Shown piece by piece: positions 38,770 to 49,301 of a DNA stretch of 64,000 nt. Origin of the DNA: Linnemannia hyalina (lineage: Eukaryota > Mortierellomycota > Mortierellomycetes > Mortierellales > Mortierellaceae); the NCBI GenBank assembly GCA_019671135.1, contig JAHRHY010000003.1:2666001-2730000 (forward strand). Reading direction: 5' to 3'. Positions within the stretch are counted from its first letter, which is position 1; each line of letters starts with the position of its first letter. Made by a program: the position numbers and the translations under genes. A model generated the notes under the pieces. It saw only the letters and a program-made list of their open reading frames with translations. It ran no database searches and was not told the origin of the DNA.

Positions 38770-40105
38770 GCAGCAGCAGCATCAGCCGTTGCAGCAGTAT
38801 CAAGCCACCTATCAACAGCGGCCCGTATCGACACAACAACCGCAGCAACAGCAACAGTACCAGCCCGCCATCCATCTTCCACCACAAGTTCACCAACCTC
38901 TGTACATATCGCCACAGCCTGTCATAGCCCAAAATCAATCAATGGGTTACAGTCAACATAACACTCCTCAGTCAGTATCCTACATCCAACCACAGCTCTC
39001 GCAGCAGTCTGTCGTACAATCAACCTATATCCAGCAACCACCTCAACAGCAACAGCAGCAGCAGCAACAACACCAACTCCAGACACAACACCTTCAACAG
39101 CAACTGCAGCAACAACAGTTGCAGCAACAACAATTGCAACAACAAATCCAGGCTCAGCAGCGCTCACAAGTCCTTGGACCCGCTATTATCCCACAACAGC
39201 AAATGCAATTACAACCACAACCTAGCGCCCATCAGCAACCACAGGTTCAGATTCATATGCAGATGCAGCAACAGCAACAACAACAACAACAACAACAGCA
39301 ACAACAGCAACAACAGCACCAACAACAGCAGCAATATCAACAACGCCAGCAGCAACAAATGCAGCAGCAGATGCACCAACAGCAGCAGCAGCAGAGAATA
39401 CAGGGGTCACAACAGTCAACCAACGATGCTGCTCGGGACGCACGGAATGCAGGAGCGATCGAGGTGGTGACGAATCCTCAAACAAGTACCCTTCAACTCG
39501 CAGAATTTGCCTCTGTGATGGTCTATACCCTGTGGCACACTCGGCCGAACATAAACGGTGCCTCAAGTAATGCTTACAATGTTGTACCGCATCGTATCAG
39601 TGTACCACCTTCGGCCGGTCCAGCTTTCAAGAAGTTTTGCCTGAAGGTAAGAAAATATTTGCGTCTCATTATTTGGGCCACGGGCTGCGTAATGGGAAAT
39701 GAAACTCATGCATCTCACATTGCTCACTTTACTTCACATGTCTGTTTTCATTTTATATTGCAGGTCCTCTCGGCTACTCAGCTGTCTTCGTCTGTGATCT
39801 TGCTTTCGCTCAAGTACATCCAGAAACTCCTCAAGAACAACCCATCGATTCATGGACAGCAGGGATCCGAGTTCCGGTTGTTTACCGTGTCGCTGATGCT
39901 GGCGAACAAGTTTCTGGACGACAACACCTTTACGAACAAGACATGGTCGGAGGTGACGGGAATCAGCGTCAAGGAGATCAACGTGATGGAGATGGAGTTT
40001 CTGAACCAGGTCCAGTTCAGTCTGTTTGTCAGCGAGGCAGAGTACCTGGATTGGCTGCACAGCCTCGAGACATGGCTCAAGCAACAAGGACAGGGCCAAG
40101 GATAG
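38372..40105 (+). CDS. Pho85-type cyclin (Clg1/Pas1-like) with long poly-Q region
   Basis: Exons 38372-39646 and 39764-40105 give 538 residues. Residues 1-345 are dominated by Gln (poly-Q blocks of mixed CAG/CAA). A cyclin box fills the C-terminus (about 365-525): TLQLAEFASVMVYTLWH, then VLSATQLSSSVILLSLKYIQ, FRLFTVSLMLANKFLDDNTF, NKTWSEVTGISVKEINVMEM and FLNQVQFSLFVSEAEYLDWL. The LANKFLDD...NKTW..VTG signature is typical of Pcl/Clg1/Pas1 cyclins that partner Pho85/Pef1-type CDKs in nutrient and cell-cycle control. The 117-nt intron has good GTAAGA and TTGCAG ends. It is a multiple of three with no stop, so a retained-intron form would add 39 residues inside the cyclin box. Splicing restores the conserved helix order. 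Confidence 0.85.
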
Positions 40106-41056
40106 GCGGAGAAGGGAGAGTGCAAAGCGCGGAGGTGTGAGTGGAAGCGAAATACAGAGAGGAAGGCGAGACTTGGAAGATTCCGTTTTGTCGGTAGTTG
40201 ACGACATGAGAAGTCGTCTTCCTTGAAGCGTCATCCACACTTTCCTTTTTTGACCATATTTTCTTTTCTTCTTCTCGTCGGCGACCTTCTCTCATTTTTG
40301 CATTGTTTCCTACGTCTCCAAAGCGCGCAATCAACATTTTTTCCTTCTGGATCAGCCACCTGAATAAGAGAACCAACAATGGATCACAACATTCAGCAAT
40401 GATACCTCCAACACAACAACAAAAAAAAATCGATACCCGCGGATGGGCATTGGGCATTGGCACAGCAACCACCTGCTGCGCGTCGACCAGCCTGTCCCGA
40501 TTCTGCGGCCACTACAATAACGAACAAAAACAACATCGATAGCACCAGCCACACCAGCCTGAGGCCCTCGTGGGTCTAGTCTGGTCGGAGATGGGCCACC
40601 CTCGGGTTCTCCCACTCCTTTTTTTTTTTTTGTTCTTTTTTTTTATTCTTTTTTCTTTTTCTTTTTCCTCCCTTCCCTCCTATCGCCTGCTCCGTCATCC
40701 TCGCTTATTATATATTATTCCCAGCCCATCATTCTCTTCCTCATTTCAGTCTGGCGGCCTTGTACGAGTAACAAGTAGCATAACGCAAACAAAACTCCAA
40801 AACATAGAAGACTCCTCATCTCCCCGACCTGGCGATTACAATAAACCAATTCCATTCAAAGCGAGTCAATAGCTATCAAAAACAAAATCATGTTATTTGT
40901 TTCTAATTGCTGGAAGGTTAATGATAAATTTAGAGGCTGCAGGGCAGGGCAGGGCAAGGTGGATGAGGCGGGCTGTGGTGGAGTTTTGTGTGGCGGCAGG
41001 GTCGGAGGAAGAGTAATTCCACTCGGACATTCGTGTTTTGTGATTGTTGTGTTTGT
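40106..41056. other. Convergent 3' region (cyclin / Rab GAP)
   Basis: T-rich runs (40617-40670) and AT-rich sequence lie between the cyclin stop and the Rab GAP stop on the minus strand. No gene is seen. Confidence 0.6.
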
Positions 41057-43590
41057 CTATTTTGATCCGCCAAGATGCATGGGTGAGGCATGGAAGAGGG
41101 ACTTCCACATAAAAGCCTCGGACAACAAGAGCTCGATGTCCTTCTCCTGCCAGTCATCTGTGGGAACATCTTGCAGGAACAGCATGATCTCCTGGAACTC
41201 CATCCGCATCAGCTCTGCCGACCATTTCGTCAAGAACGCCGCGCAGACGTACAAGTGGAATTCAGAGAACCCATGTGGATGCTCCGTCTATAAATAAGAT
41301 CAGAAAGAGAATAATATGTACATTAGTAAAACAACACAGTTGAACGATTTGTTTACGTTTGATCGTGATGCATATGCGATGCAGAGAAACAAAGCGCACA
41401 AATAATTGTCTTAATTAATTCGCAAGGGCGCAGAAAAAACTCAAACAAGCAAGGATGCTTTACAAGGTAGGTGTCCCACATGCGGATGGTGTGTTGGAGG
41501 GTGACCTCTCGCATCAACAGACAATTCATCCACCTGAACGAGAACTGAATAAACTCGACATGTTCCGATTGAAGGTGGGCCGCCAGCGGCGCATCGATTC
41601 TGCATATCAGTTCCCGCAGCTTGACAATTTGCCGCTGGATTCCGGGTTGCGCATGTGTAAAGTTATCCTGAATACCGTCCAGTAGCTTCGATAAGCACCA
41701 GTAACTGTCCGCCTCGATCGCCGAGAGAATCTCGGGTGGCAAGAGGGAGATGTCGTATGACTCTGGATCCTGATCTTCCTCGATATAGGCTGTCAAAAAT
41801 ACCAAGAAGAAGGGCGTCACTAGATCGTTGATTCCTTGAACATAACTACTGGCGGGGTGACGGATAGCCCAACAGTAAAGGATCCTCTCCAAGCACTATT
41901 AAATTTAGAAAGGCATGAGCCCGACAAAGGCACGGAGAGAGAAAAAGGTTAGCGCCTTGAACGTTTGGAGCAATCCACTTGATGTACGCCTTAAAATGTT
42001 GCATGGAGAGCAAAAAATGGATTGAGCAGTCCATTACCCGTTGGGTTGTCTGGTTCTGGAAGAGAGCCATCTTGGGGTTGGTTCTCGGGACATCAATAAA
42101 AACCTGATGCCATATCGTCTGATCCAGTCCCTCAATCCCCCTTGCGAATGTCTGTTGCACGCCATCCTGATATTCCTTGCGCTTCCTTTCCAGAGCCACA
42201 TTCCGCCGATCCGAGTTACAGGGGAGGTATCCGACCAAGAGTTGCCAGACGATGGGTCGAATTGCTGTTGGGACTCCAGACCACGAAAGCTTCCGAAGGA
42301 CATCCAGGTCAACAACCGGTTGTTGCAGCATATCCTTGAACTTGAGGAATCGTGCCTTCTGTTTACTCCGCTGTAACGCGTATACTGCATCTGCCTGGTG
42401 TTCAGTTCCAATGAGGTGAAGATCTCCCATAGCTGTTTCGTAGTCCAGTCCTCTGAGAATCACCAACGGATCTAACAAGATTCAAGTCAAGTATAGGTCA
42501 AATTGTGTCCGACGAAACGTATAACATGCGTAGCTCCTTTTGGATTCGCTCGCTTACCTTGTATAATCTTCCGTGCGTTGGGCTTCATTCCTTCAATAAC
42601 TCCAGAAGGTGTCCCAGATGAAGCCGAGTTCCCGGTTACTGCTGGTGCTTCTGCTGTTGCCGCAGCTGCCGAACTCGAGTCCATTTCGGAAGGTGATGCT
42701 GAACTTGGTGACGTATCTTTAGTTGTAGTAGTTGCCGTCGAAGACTTCCCTGAAGGGGGTGACTCCTCCTTCATTAGCTTGCTCATTTGATCTGACAGTG
42801 AAGTGGCTCCCGAGGGTGTCGTCGGACTGAGGGATGAACCTGCATCCAGTTCCGAATCGTCCTTGAGATCCTGTGCTGGTAGTGTCTGGTATCCTGACAA
42901 CTCTGGATGGTTGTCGTAATTGGAATCATAGTCGTCGTCCGCCATACTCTTATGATGCTCATTTGCCCACGACGCAGGGTCCATCTGAAGAGCTCTATCG
43001 CGGTGGCAAACCCCAAGCAATCGGCACATGGTTAGTTCGAACATCCACCAGGTCTCTTGCCCCGACTCTACTTGTCAGTACGCGCATTCGCATGCGGGGA
43101 CCAATTGAGTATTACCTCAGGCGTTCGACTTCAAGGACCGAGGTGGCATGGGAGTATTGTGCTCCAAAGACCATGTTGCCTGTTGCTCCTGTCTTTCCCG
43201 GCACTGGCTTGACTCTAAACATGCAATTGGGCAAGGAAACTGTCAGGGTTGAGAACGTAGGAGACTGATTTTCTACCAGGGAATGACTTCACAAGCCTCC
43301 CCTCACATCCGCTGTATCCCTGATGGTGCCAAAGTAAATTGTGGGGCGTAGGCGTAGAGCTAACGGATGATAAACGTACGAACCGGGGTGCTTGGTCGTG
43401 TGGCGCTTCCAAAAGCCTACTCTTGTGCTTAATGATGAAGGCGGAGTAAAAAAAACGAGGTCAATGACATTGCTTTAGGAAGGCGCTTGTCGTAATTCGG
43501 CATAGTGAAACTTCGATCGTTTGGCAAACACTAAGGGTAGTGTCCTCCTCCTCTTGTTCGCTTCTTTTACCTGGTGGCAGAAAAGTCCAT
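41057..43590 (-). CDS. GYP1: TBC-domain Rab GTPase-activating protein, Gyp1/TBC1D22 type
   Basis: Seven exons in transcript order (43571-43590, 43380-43427, 43116-43214, 42558-42994, 42038-42471, 41464-41895, 41057-41287) give 566 residues. All phases fit. The first coding exon is only 20 nt. The N-terminus (TRVGFWKRHTTKHPGS, MVFGAQY) matches the conserved TBC1D22 lead-in, which fixes the small exons. An acidic/Ser-rich linker follows. The TBC domain then runs from KLSWSGVPTAIRPIVWQLL to the end. The dual catalytic fingers are present and spaced as in Gyp1: Arg331 in IDVPRTNP and Gln366 in SYVQGINDL. Family members inactivate Ypt1/Rab1-class GTPases at the Golgi. The C-terminal helices (RMWDTYLTEH, YVCAAFLTKW) are intact. 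Confidence 0.93.
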
Positions 43591-43952
43591 GGCTTGGTAG
43601 ACGGTAGGCGGGGTTTGTTTTGGACGGGGTGATGCGCTGGTGCTTGAAGTCGAAGAGTGTTGTTGGTGCTTGTTGCTTTTCACTTTTCCGTGGAAGGAAC
43701 AGGGAATGGGGAGTAGACTTCTATCCGTGGCGACGACAATGGTTGAATGTGTAAGAGAAGAGGTTCACGTCCGAGTGCAAAAGGACGATTTCGTCTGTGT
43801 GATGGCGGGAGGAGCACAATAACGTGTGTGCAAAGTAGCGAAAAGTCAAAAGGTTGGTCGTGAGGGCGTGCTGAGACGAAAAAGCCAAAAGTGACGGTCA
43901 CTTAGCCATGGACCAAAGACAGTTTTGAGACTCCTTCAATTCATCTAGTACT
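43591..43952. other. Upstream of Rab GAP gene
   Basis: 362 nt between the Rab GAP start (minus) and the HMG-box remnant (plus). GT-rich, no supported coding sequence. Confidence 0.5.
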
Positions 43953-44269
43953 ATGCCATCATCCACTACCATCAGGAAATCAAGTAAAGCAAAATGCCCA
44001 AGGTCATCGACAACAAATAAAAGGCCTCCAAGAGGCCCAGCAGAGAGAGGACAGTCAAGAAATCCCAACGCCCCAAAGAGGCCCGATTCCGCCTTCTTAC
44101 GCTTCGCTAACGAAGTATGCGACAAGGTCGTGGCCCATAACCCAGAAACTTCCTCCGGTGTATACTTGCTTTCTAGTCACGCAAATACTCTGTGGAGGAG
44201 AAAGCTCCCTACGTCGCCAAGCAGGAGGAGGATAGGGCCAAGTTCCTGCAAGAGATGGTTCCCTACTAG
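43953..44269 (+). pseudogene. Broken NHP6-like HMG-box gene
   Basis: The frame starting at ATG 43953 reads into RNPNAPKRPDSAFLRFANE and CDKVVAHNPETSS (about 44058-44155). This is the first helix region of an NHP6/HMGB-type HMG box, which bends DNA in chromatin. The second half, KYSVEEKAPYVAKQEEDRAK to a TAG at 44267-44269, is in another frame from about 44183. The roughly 11 residues normally linking them (helix 2, 'GEVSKLLGEKW') are missing. A third frame from ATG 43995 gives the typical basic lead MPKVIDNK but meets a stop. A 19-nt gap with GT...AG ends joins the halves but is far too short for an intron here. I read it as a decayed, possibly intron-less copy, followed by a CAG/CAA-rich run at 44342-44421. 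Confidence 0.65.
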
Positions 44270-44341
44270 GCCACAAAAAACGCCACTACGGAGGCTAAGG
44301 ACGTTACCGAGTAAACTTGGCTCAACTCAACCCAACTACAA

Positions 44342-44421
44342 CGACAGCAGCAACAACAACAACAGCAGCAACAGCAGTAGCAACAGCAGCAACAACAACA
44401 GTAGCAACAGCAGCAACAACA
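44342..44421 (+). repeat. CAG/CAA trinucleotide-type repeat
   Basis: Interrupted CAGCAACAA-type repeat (about 80 nt) downstream of the HMG remnant, broken by TAG triplets (CAGTAG) in the Gln frame. It is outside any supported gene, unlike the other poly-Q tracts in the window. Confidence 0.8.
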
Positions 44422-44695
44422 AGACAAGCACTTTCGATGAACTTTGCCGCCTATTTGTGATATACCATGTCCATCCTGGACCTTCTCAGCCGCTCTGCAC
44501 CACTTTTTTTTAAACAGCCAATCAATAAAAAGGTCACAGCGTGAGGATTGACTGCTCAAACACACACTCACTCTTTCTCCCTCACTCTCACATTCTGGCT
44601 TCTGCAACCTCATCAATACACCTTTAACCAACACACTCTCCCATCCTATCAACATCTTACGACCTACACACACACACTTATCCCACTTCTGACCA

Positions 44696-46141
44696 ATGCC
44701 TCCCATTCAGTCAACATTCGTCCCTCGCCACGTTCAGGTGCAGATGGACGCACTCAGGAAGCAATACCATGGCCTCGAAGGTCTCATCTCTAGACTCAAC
44801 AACTTGACCGGCAGCCCGCTATCGGTCCAGCAGGAACTAGCCCGCAGCGCACGGGAAGAGTCCAAAGCCATCGAATCCAAAATCGAGGTAACAAAGGCCT
44901 GTACAGAAAACCCTCTTTCTGGTTGACAGTTGGATACGTGTCAATTGAGGATTGTTCTAACGAAGCCTAACAAAAACACCGAATACGTGGCCATCTTTTA
45001 TTAGGATTTAAGGCTTCTGGCGGACGAGCAGGACAGAGAATCAGATCGTGCCTTGGTCGTGGCGATGCTGGAAAAGATCGAGACTCAGTTCAAGCAGTAC
45101 GTGCTTCTTCCTCTATGCGAATGCTTCACAGACACATTGCCCCGACGCCTTGACGTATCGATGGCCTTCATTTTTCAGCTCATGCCACGTTCCTATTTGT
45201 TCGTCCTTTCCAACGCGTGTCGGATATACTAAATTTTCTTCAATTGTCACACCTTTCTATTAACTAGGCAGCAACAGGCAGTTCGACAGGCGATCTTGAG
45301 CTCCAAACAGACCATCGATAGGGAAACAAAGTCAGAGCGGGAACTATTGTTGAAGGGATCCAAGTCAGCCATTGAACTGAGTCAGATCCGTCGACGCGGA
45401 GCAGGTCAAGGAAATGACAGCGAGTACATGCTCAATACCAGCAAGGAACACAACGAAAGTCTTAGCAGGACCCTCAAATTGATGCAAGAGGAAGTCGAAC
45501 GGACGGCTCACTCTGCCAAAGTCATTGGTAAGAGACCTCTTGCCTCAGCACCTTCACTGTCCATGTCGAACGCACATCTTCAATGTATACTAATTGACAT
45601 GTTTTACTGGATATTGATGATAGACGAGTCAGCAACGGTGTTGAGGGCAACAGTGGGCGAATACCATGCCTACGACGAGGTTCTGAAGCGAGGCAAGGGG
45701 CTCATCACAAAGCTGAACCAGGCAGATTGGACGGACCGGTTGCTCATTGGTTTTGGACTCTTGGTGTTTTCGCTTGTCGTGATGTATATCCTCAAAAAGC
45801 GTATCGCTGATCGTGGAGTCTCGTTGGTCGGGTACCTCTTTATGCCCCTTCGGTGGTTTTTCTCTCTCTTGATGCCATCCTTGCGAGCTATACCTCCTTC
45901 CCCTGAAGCAGCGTCAGAGATGGCCGGAGTGATTATTGAGAAAGCAGCGGTGGCGGGTACACCAGTAATCAAGGCAGCGGTAGATCAGATCCAGATGTCA
46001 GCAAGGATGGCCAAGGCTGCCGAAGCTGCGGCTGCGGCTGCGGCTGCAGCATCAGCAGCAGCCAGTCAACGGGCCGCCGCTGCACCCACCAGCGCCGTTC
46101 AAGGAATCCTTGGAATTTTGGATAAAATCGTCGGAGAATAA
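44696..46141 (+). CDS. SEC20: ER SNARE Sec20 (BNIP1 homologue)
   Basis: Four exons (44696-44887, 45005-45096, 45268-45527, 45624-46141) with agreeing phases give 353 residues. The product is a Q-SNARE for Golgi-to-ER retrograde fusion. The N-terminal two-thirds is helical/coiled-coil. The Sec20 SNARE-like domain spans about 130-220 (YMLNTSKEHNESLSRTLKLM, SAKVIDESATVLRATVGEY), followed by a transmembrane helix near 221-240 (LLIGFGLLVFSLVVMYILKK). Unlike animal BNIP1, which ends soon after the membrane span, about 110 residues follow. They include a second hydrophobic stretch (YLFMPLRWFFSLLMPSL) and an Ala-rich segment ending KIVGE, with no HDEL-type retrieval signal. A luminal extension is known in yeast Sec20, but this one looks different. 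Confidence 0.88.
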
Positions 46142-48970
46142 TGAATAGTAGAGAGGAAGTACAGCCGAACAAAGGGATAAAGATGGCAGCAAAAGGCGCG
46201 CCTTTGTTCTATTATTCCTACTAAGTGCGCCTTTGTTTTCTGTCTTTTATTTTGAATGCGAGGGCGGGAACTGTCTGTTCTCTGTAGTTTGCGCGTCATC
46301 TCTTCTCGTTCTTCCTACGTCTACGCGAAACATACATGAACTATGTTTTTGATTTGAAGAAAGGATACCGAGTGCATTGGATCCAGTGCGCTGCGGTGTA
46401 CACCTCGGTCTCACATGTTTCTCTGCTGTTGGACTGAAGAATTAATTCTGCATTCACTTCCCCCGCTTCAAGTAGTTTACTCCGCAACCTGCTTCCTTTC
46501 TTCTCATGTGCAAGACAAAACTGTGACTCTTACTCTCGAGAAACTCTGCAAAAAAATGAGGGGAGGATAGAGGACTCGATTTGTAGAGAGGAGAACCCAG
46601 AACTTTTTCGACCAGATTGGTCTGGTCAGTGTCTATTGGTGGTTGTTTTGCCTGAAATACCAGTTTCTCTATTTTTTTTCCAACAATGCCTGATTTCTAG
46701 TACTCTTCGAATATATTTTAACGGCTAGACAGAATAATATACAATTCGAAAATGAAAAACATACGAACCATAGAATCGATTCTAGACCTCGTAGTTGCCG
46801 TGGGGTTTACCCCATTATTTTTCCTCATTATTTTTCAAGCCCAGAGTTGATGGTCATTGGAGACTGGTCACAAACAATCCGATCACGGATCGATGGCGTC
46901 CTCCAGGCGATCAAGAACAAAGAATAAAAACAAGAAAAGCAAAGCAAAAAGAAACAGGTGTCGATTGAAAGCCCTACTGTTTTACTCCGTGGCAAACCAA
47001 CAAAAGCACACCTATCTATGCTTTGCAATTTTATTTTTCTCTTCCGACGGCGATTTTTTTTTAATATTTTCCTACAGCAAAACAGGAAAATACAACGCTA
47101 GGGAGTAATGGTGGTGTTGGTAACTAAAGCAATGCAGAAAAGCGGGCCTCCGAAAAGTGCATCCGGCCACTTTTTTCCTTCTAGCCGTAAGTTAAGTTTT
47201 TGCATGAAAAAAAGAGGGGGGAACAAACCCATTCAGCTCACTCAGGCGTCAACAATGTGTGAGATACATTGGCTTGGACTGACCAAAGGAAAGGATTATG
47301 AACCATAATAAATTATGCTGGGGCATTGTTGGTCCAGAGACCCAAAAACGCAAAGAGTGCTCTCGGGGTGTTGTCTTTCCTCTTTGGCTCAGCAAGACAT
47401 GATGAGTTGAGGATAGGAGGGTGGATGGGAGTTAGAAAGCTAAAAAGCTAATGTCCATTCAGAACAAGCAAGTACCAACAAAATTGTACAGCCGGCTGCT
47501 CAACAAGACGTGCGGGAGGAGGACTAGCGAGTACGGGCTCCACAGCGCCAGTATTTTTCCTTGAATTTTCCAACCTCAAAGTAGGAAAATATGATGAGGA
47601 ATGAGGATTGGAAACGAAAACGAAGTGGAAAAGAAGATTGAAGTTTAAAGCGTCATTACAGTACCAAGTAATAGCGACATTGTCAGGGTAGTAGCGAACT
47701 AAGACGCGGACTTAGGTCTCTCGGCAATTAAGTAATTCCAATCAATTCAAGCGGATAAAAAAAACCCCTCACAACCCACCTTTGTGCTTGGAAGGGAAAA
47801 AAAACCTTGGTCCTGCTTGGTTTGCGTTCTCTTACTCTATTCTCATATTCTTTTCACTTCTTCAAGCCCATTCTTCGCTCAGATTCGCTCCTGTTGGTCA
47901 TCTCTTCATTCAAAGTTGCTTTTCGCTCTCGGTTCATTGGTGCGCTGACATGTCGATCAAAGCTGAAGCAAAAAATGAAATGAAATGAAATAAAAAAAAT
48001 CGCAATGCTAATAGCACAACACCTAGCTCGATCGCAACCAAAAATGAGGAGAAATGACATTTTCATGGACCAATGGCGGAGAGTCTTCACTATCTTTTCT
48101 TTCTCTCTCGTACCCATGTCGTCCTTGTCCATTTTTTGTACACCATCGACCGCTGTTTGGGTTCGCAAGAGCACTCAATCCATTGGACATCCTCCAGCTC
48201 GCCTGCTAGATAATCCTGACTGACATTGCTCATTGTTTTTCACGCTTTCCTTGGTGCTCGATCATTTCAAGGTAGAAGAACAGGCATCATCAATTAAAGT
48301 AACCCATGACGTGTCTTTGATTAGCCTCTCCTGTTTTGAGTATGAGTTTGCCCATTGTTATTTGTCTCCTTTCTGCCACCTCGCCATCTCTTTCTCCTTT
48401 GCCGACTTTATAAGTGGGGGACCAAATGCATGTGTTTTTGTTGCTTGAGTTATCAATAGACAAGGCTACTCAGAAGAAAAAAAAATCCGGACATTGATCC
48501 ACACCTATGGAACACGGCTTGTTAGCAGTCGCTGTTTTAAAACATTCATGATCGCCTGATGGGCACACCGAGTTTCGAGAGAACCAGGCGCCTGAAAGGT
48601 AGCCGACGTTTTGACGATCGTCTATGAGAGCATGAGATCTCTATACTGGCGATAGATTCCTCTTGCACTTCCACTCTCACACTCGGCAGAGGGAGGGAGG
48701 TTCGAGCCCCTAAATAAACATAAAAAAACATAAAAAAAACAGTATTGGGCTCTTTTGCAATCGTTTTTCTTTGCAAGGGGACACAAGGGTGAATACTTGT
48801 ATATGCCAATGCAGGTTATGCATCTAATCTCCAGTGCCAATTCCGCATCAGTTTTGTCCCTGATCGTCCCTTCCGTTGTTGTGGACCTTAAGGATCTGAT
48901 GATCAGCTATAACACACGCCCCAATCAGATATGGAAAATCAGAGGGATCTGCAAGTGAGACACAGACCAC

Positions 48971-49301
48971 TAGAAAATTTTCGCAGATTCAATTTTCCTT
49001 CGTTGAAAAAGCTCCACGAAGGAAAACTGAATGAAGGAAAAATGAGTTGTTTCGCAGGAATTTTTCAGTCGCACATGCTGCGGTCAGAAGATAATAGGCT
49101 TTCTGACCCCTCCCATGGCTGTAAAGTTGAAGACGGTGGTCTTATGACCTTTCTGCCTTTTGGGACGAAAGAAATCCTTCCCGTTTGTCCTTCCCGGAAG
49201 GAAATTCGGGAAGGATTTCTTTCGTTTCAACCAACATAAATTGAATATGAGCCACTGTGACTACGAAACGAAGGAAAAATGAGGTCTGCGAAAACTTTCT
49301 A
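48971..49301. mobile_element. Candidate Tc1/mariner-like MITE (TA target site)
   Basis: A 331-bp element. The left end TAGAAAATTTTCGCAGA and the reverse complement of the right end TAGAAAGTTTTCGCAGA match at 16 of 17 bases. After a small gap both continue into TTTTCCTTCGTT, giving a terminal inverted repeat of about 33 bp. TA at both outer edges fits Tc1/mariner target duplication. It is non-coding. The interior holds further hairpins, including a perfect 19-bp inverted repeat (49165-49183 with 49207-49225). Confidence 0.6.
49165..49225. repeat. Perfect 19-bp inverted repeat (hairpin)
   Basis: ACGAAAGAAATCCTTCCCG at 49165-49183 pairs exactly with its reverse complement at 49207-49225. The 23-nt loop itself contains CCTTCC/GGAAGG. 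It lies inside the candidate MITE. Confidence 0.9.

Noticed and set aside
42995..43044. ATG at 43029 or 43044 as the start of the Rab GAP gene
   Set aside because: This stretch reads better as an intron (ACTAAC branch site, GATAG acceptor), and upstream exons restore the conserved TBC1D22 N-terminus.
48640..48720. Possible tRNA or tRNA-derived SINE (GGTTCGAGCCC B-box-like motif followed by an A-rich tail)
   Set aside because: The T-stem does not pair around the loop, no A box or anticodon arm is found at the right distance, and no acceptor stem can be drawn.
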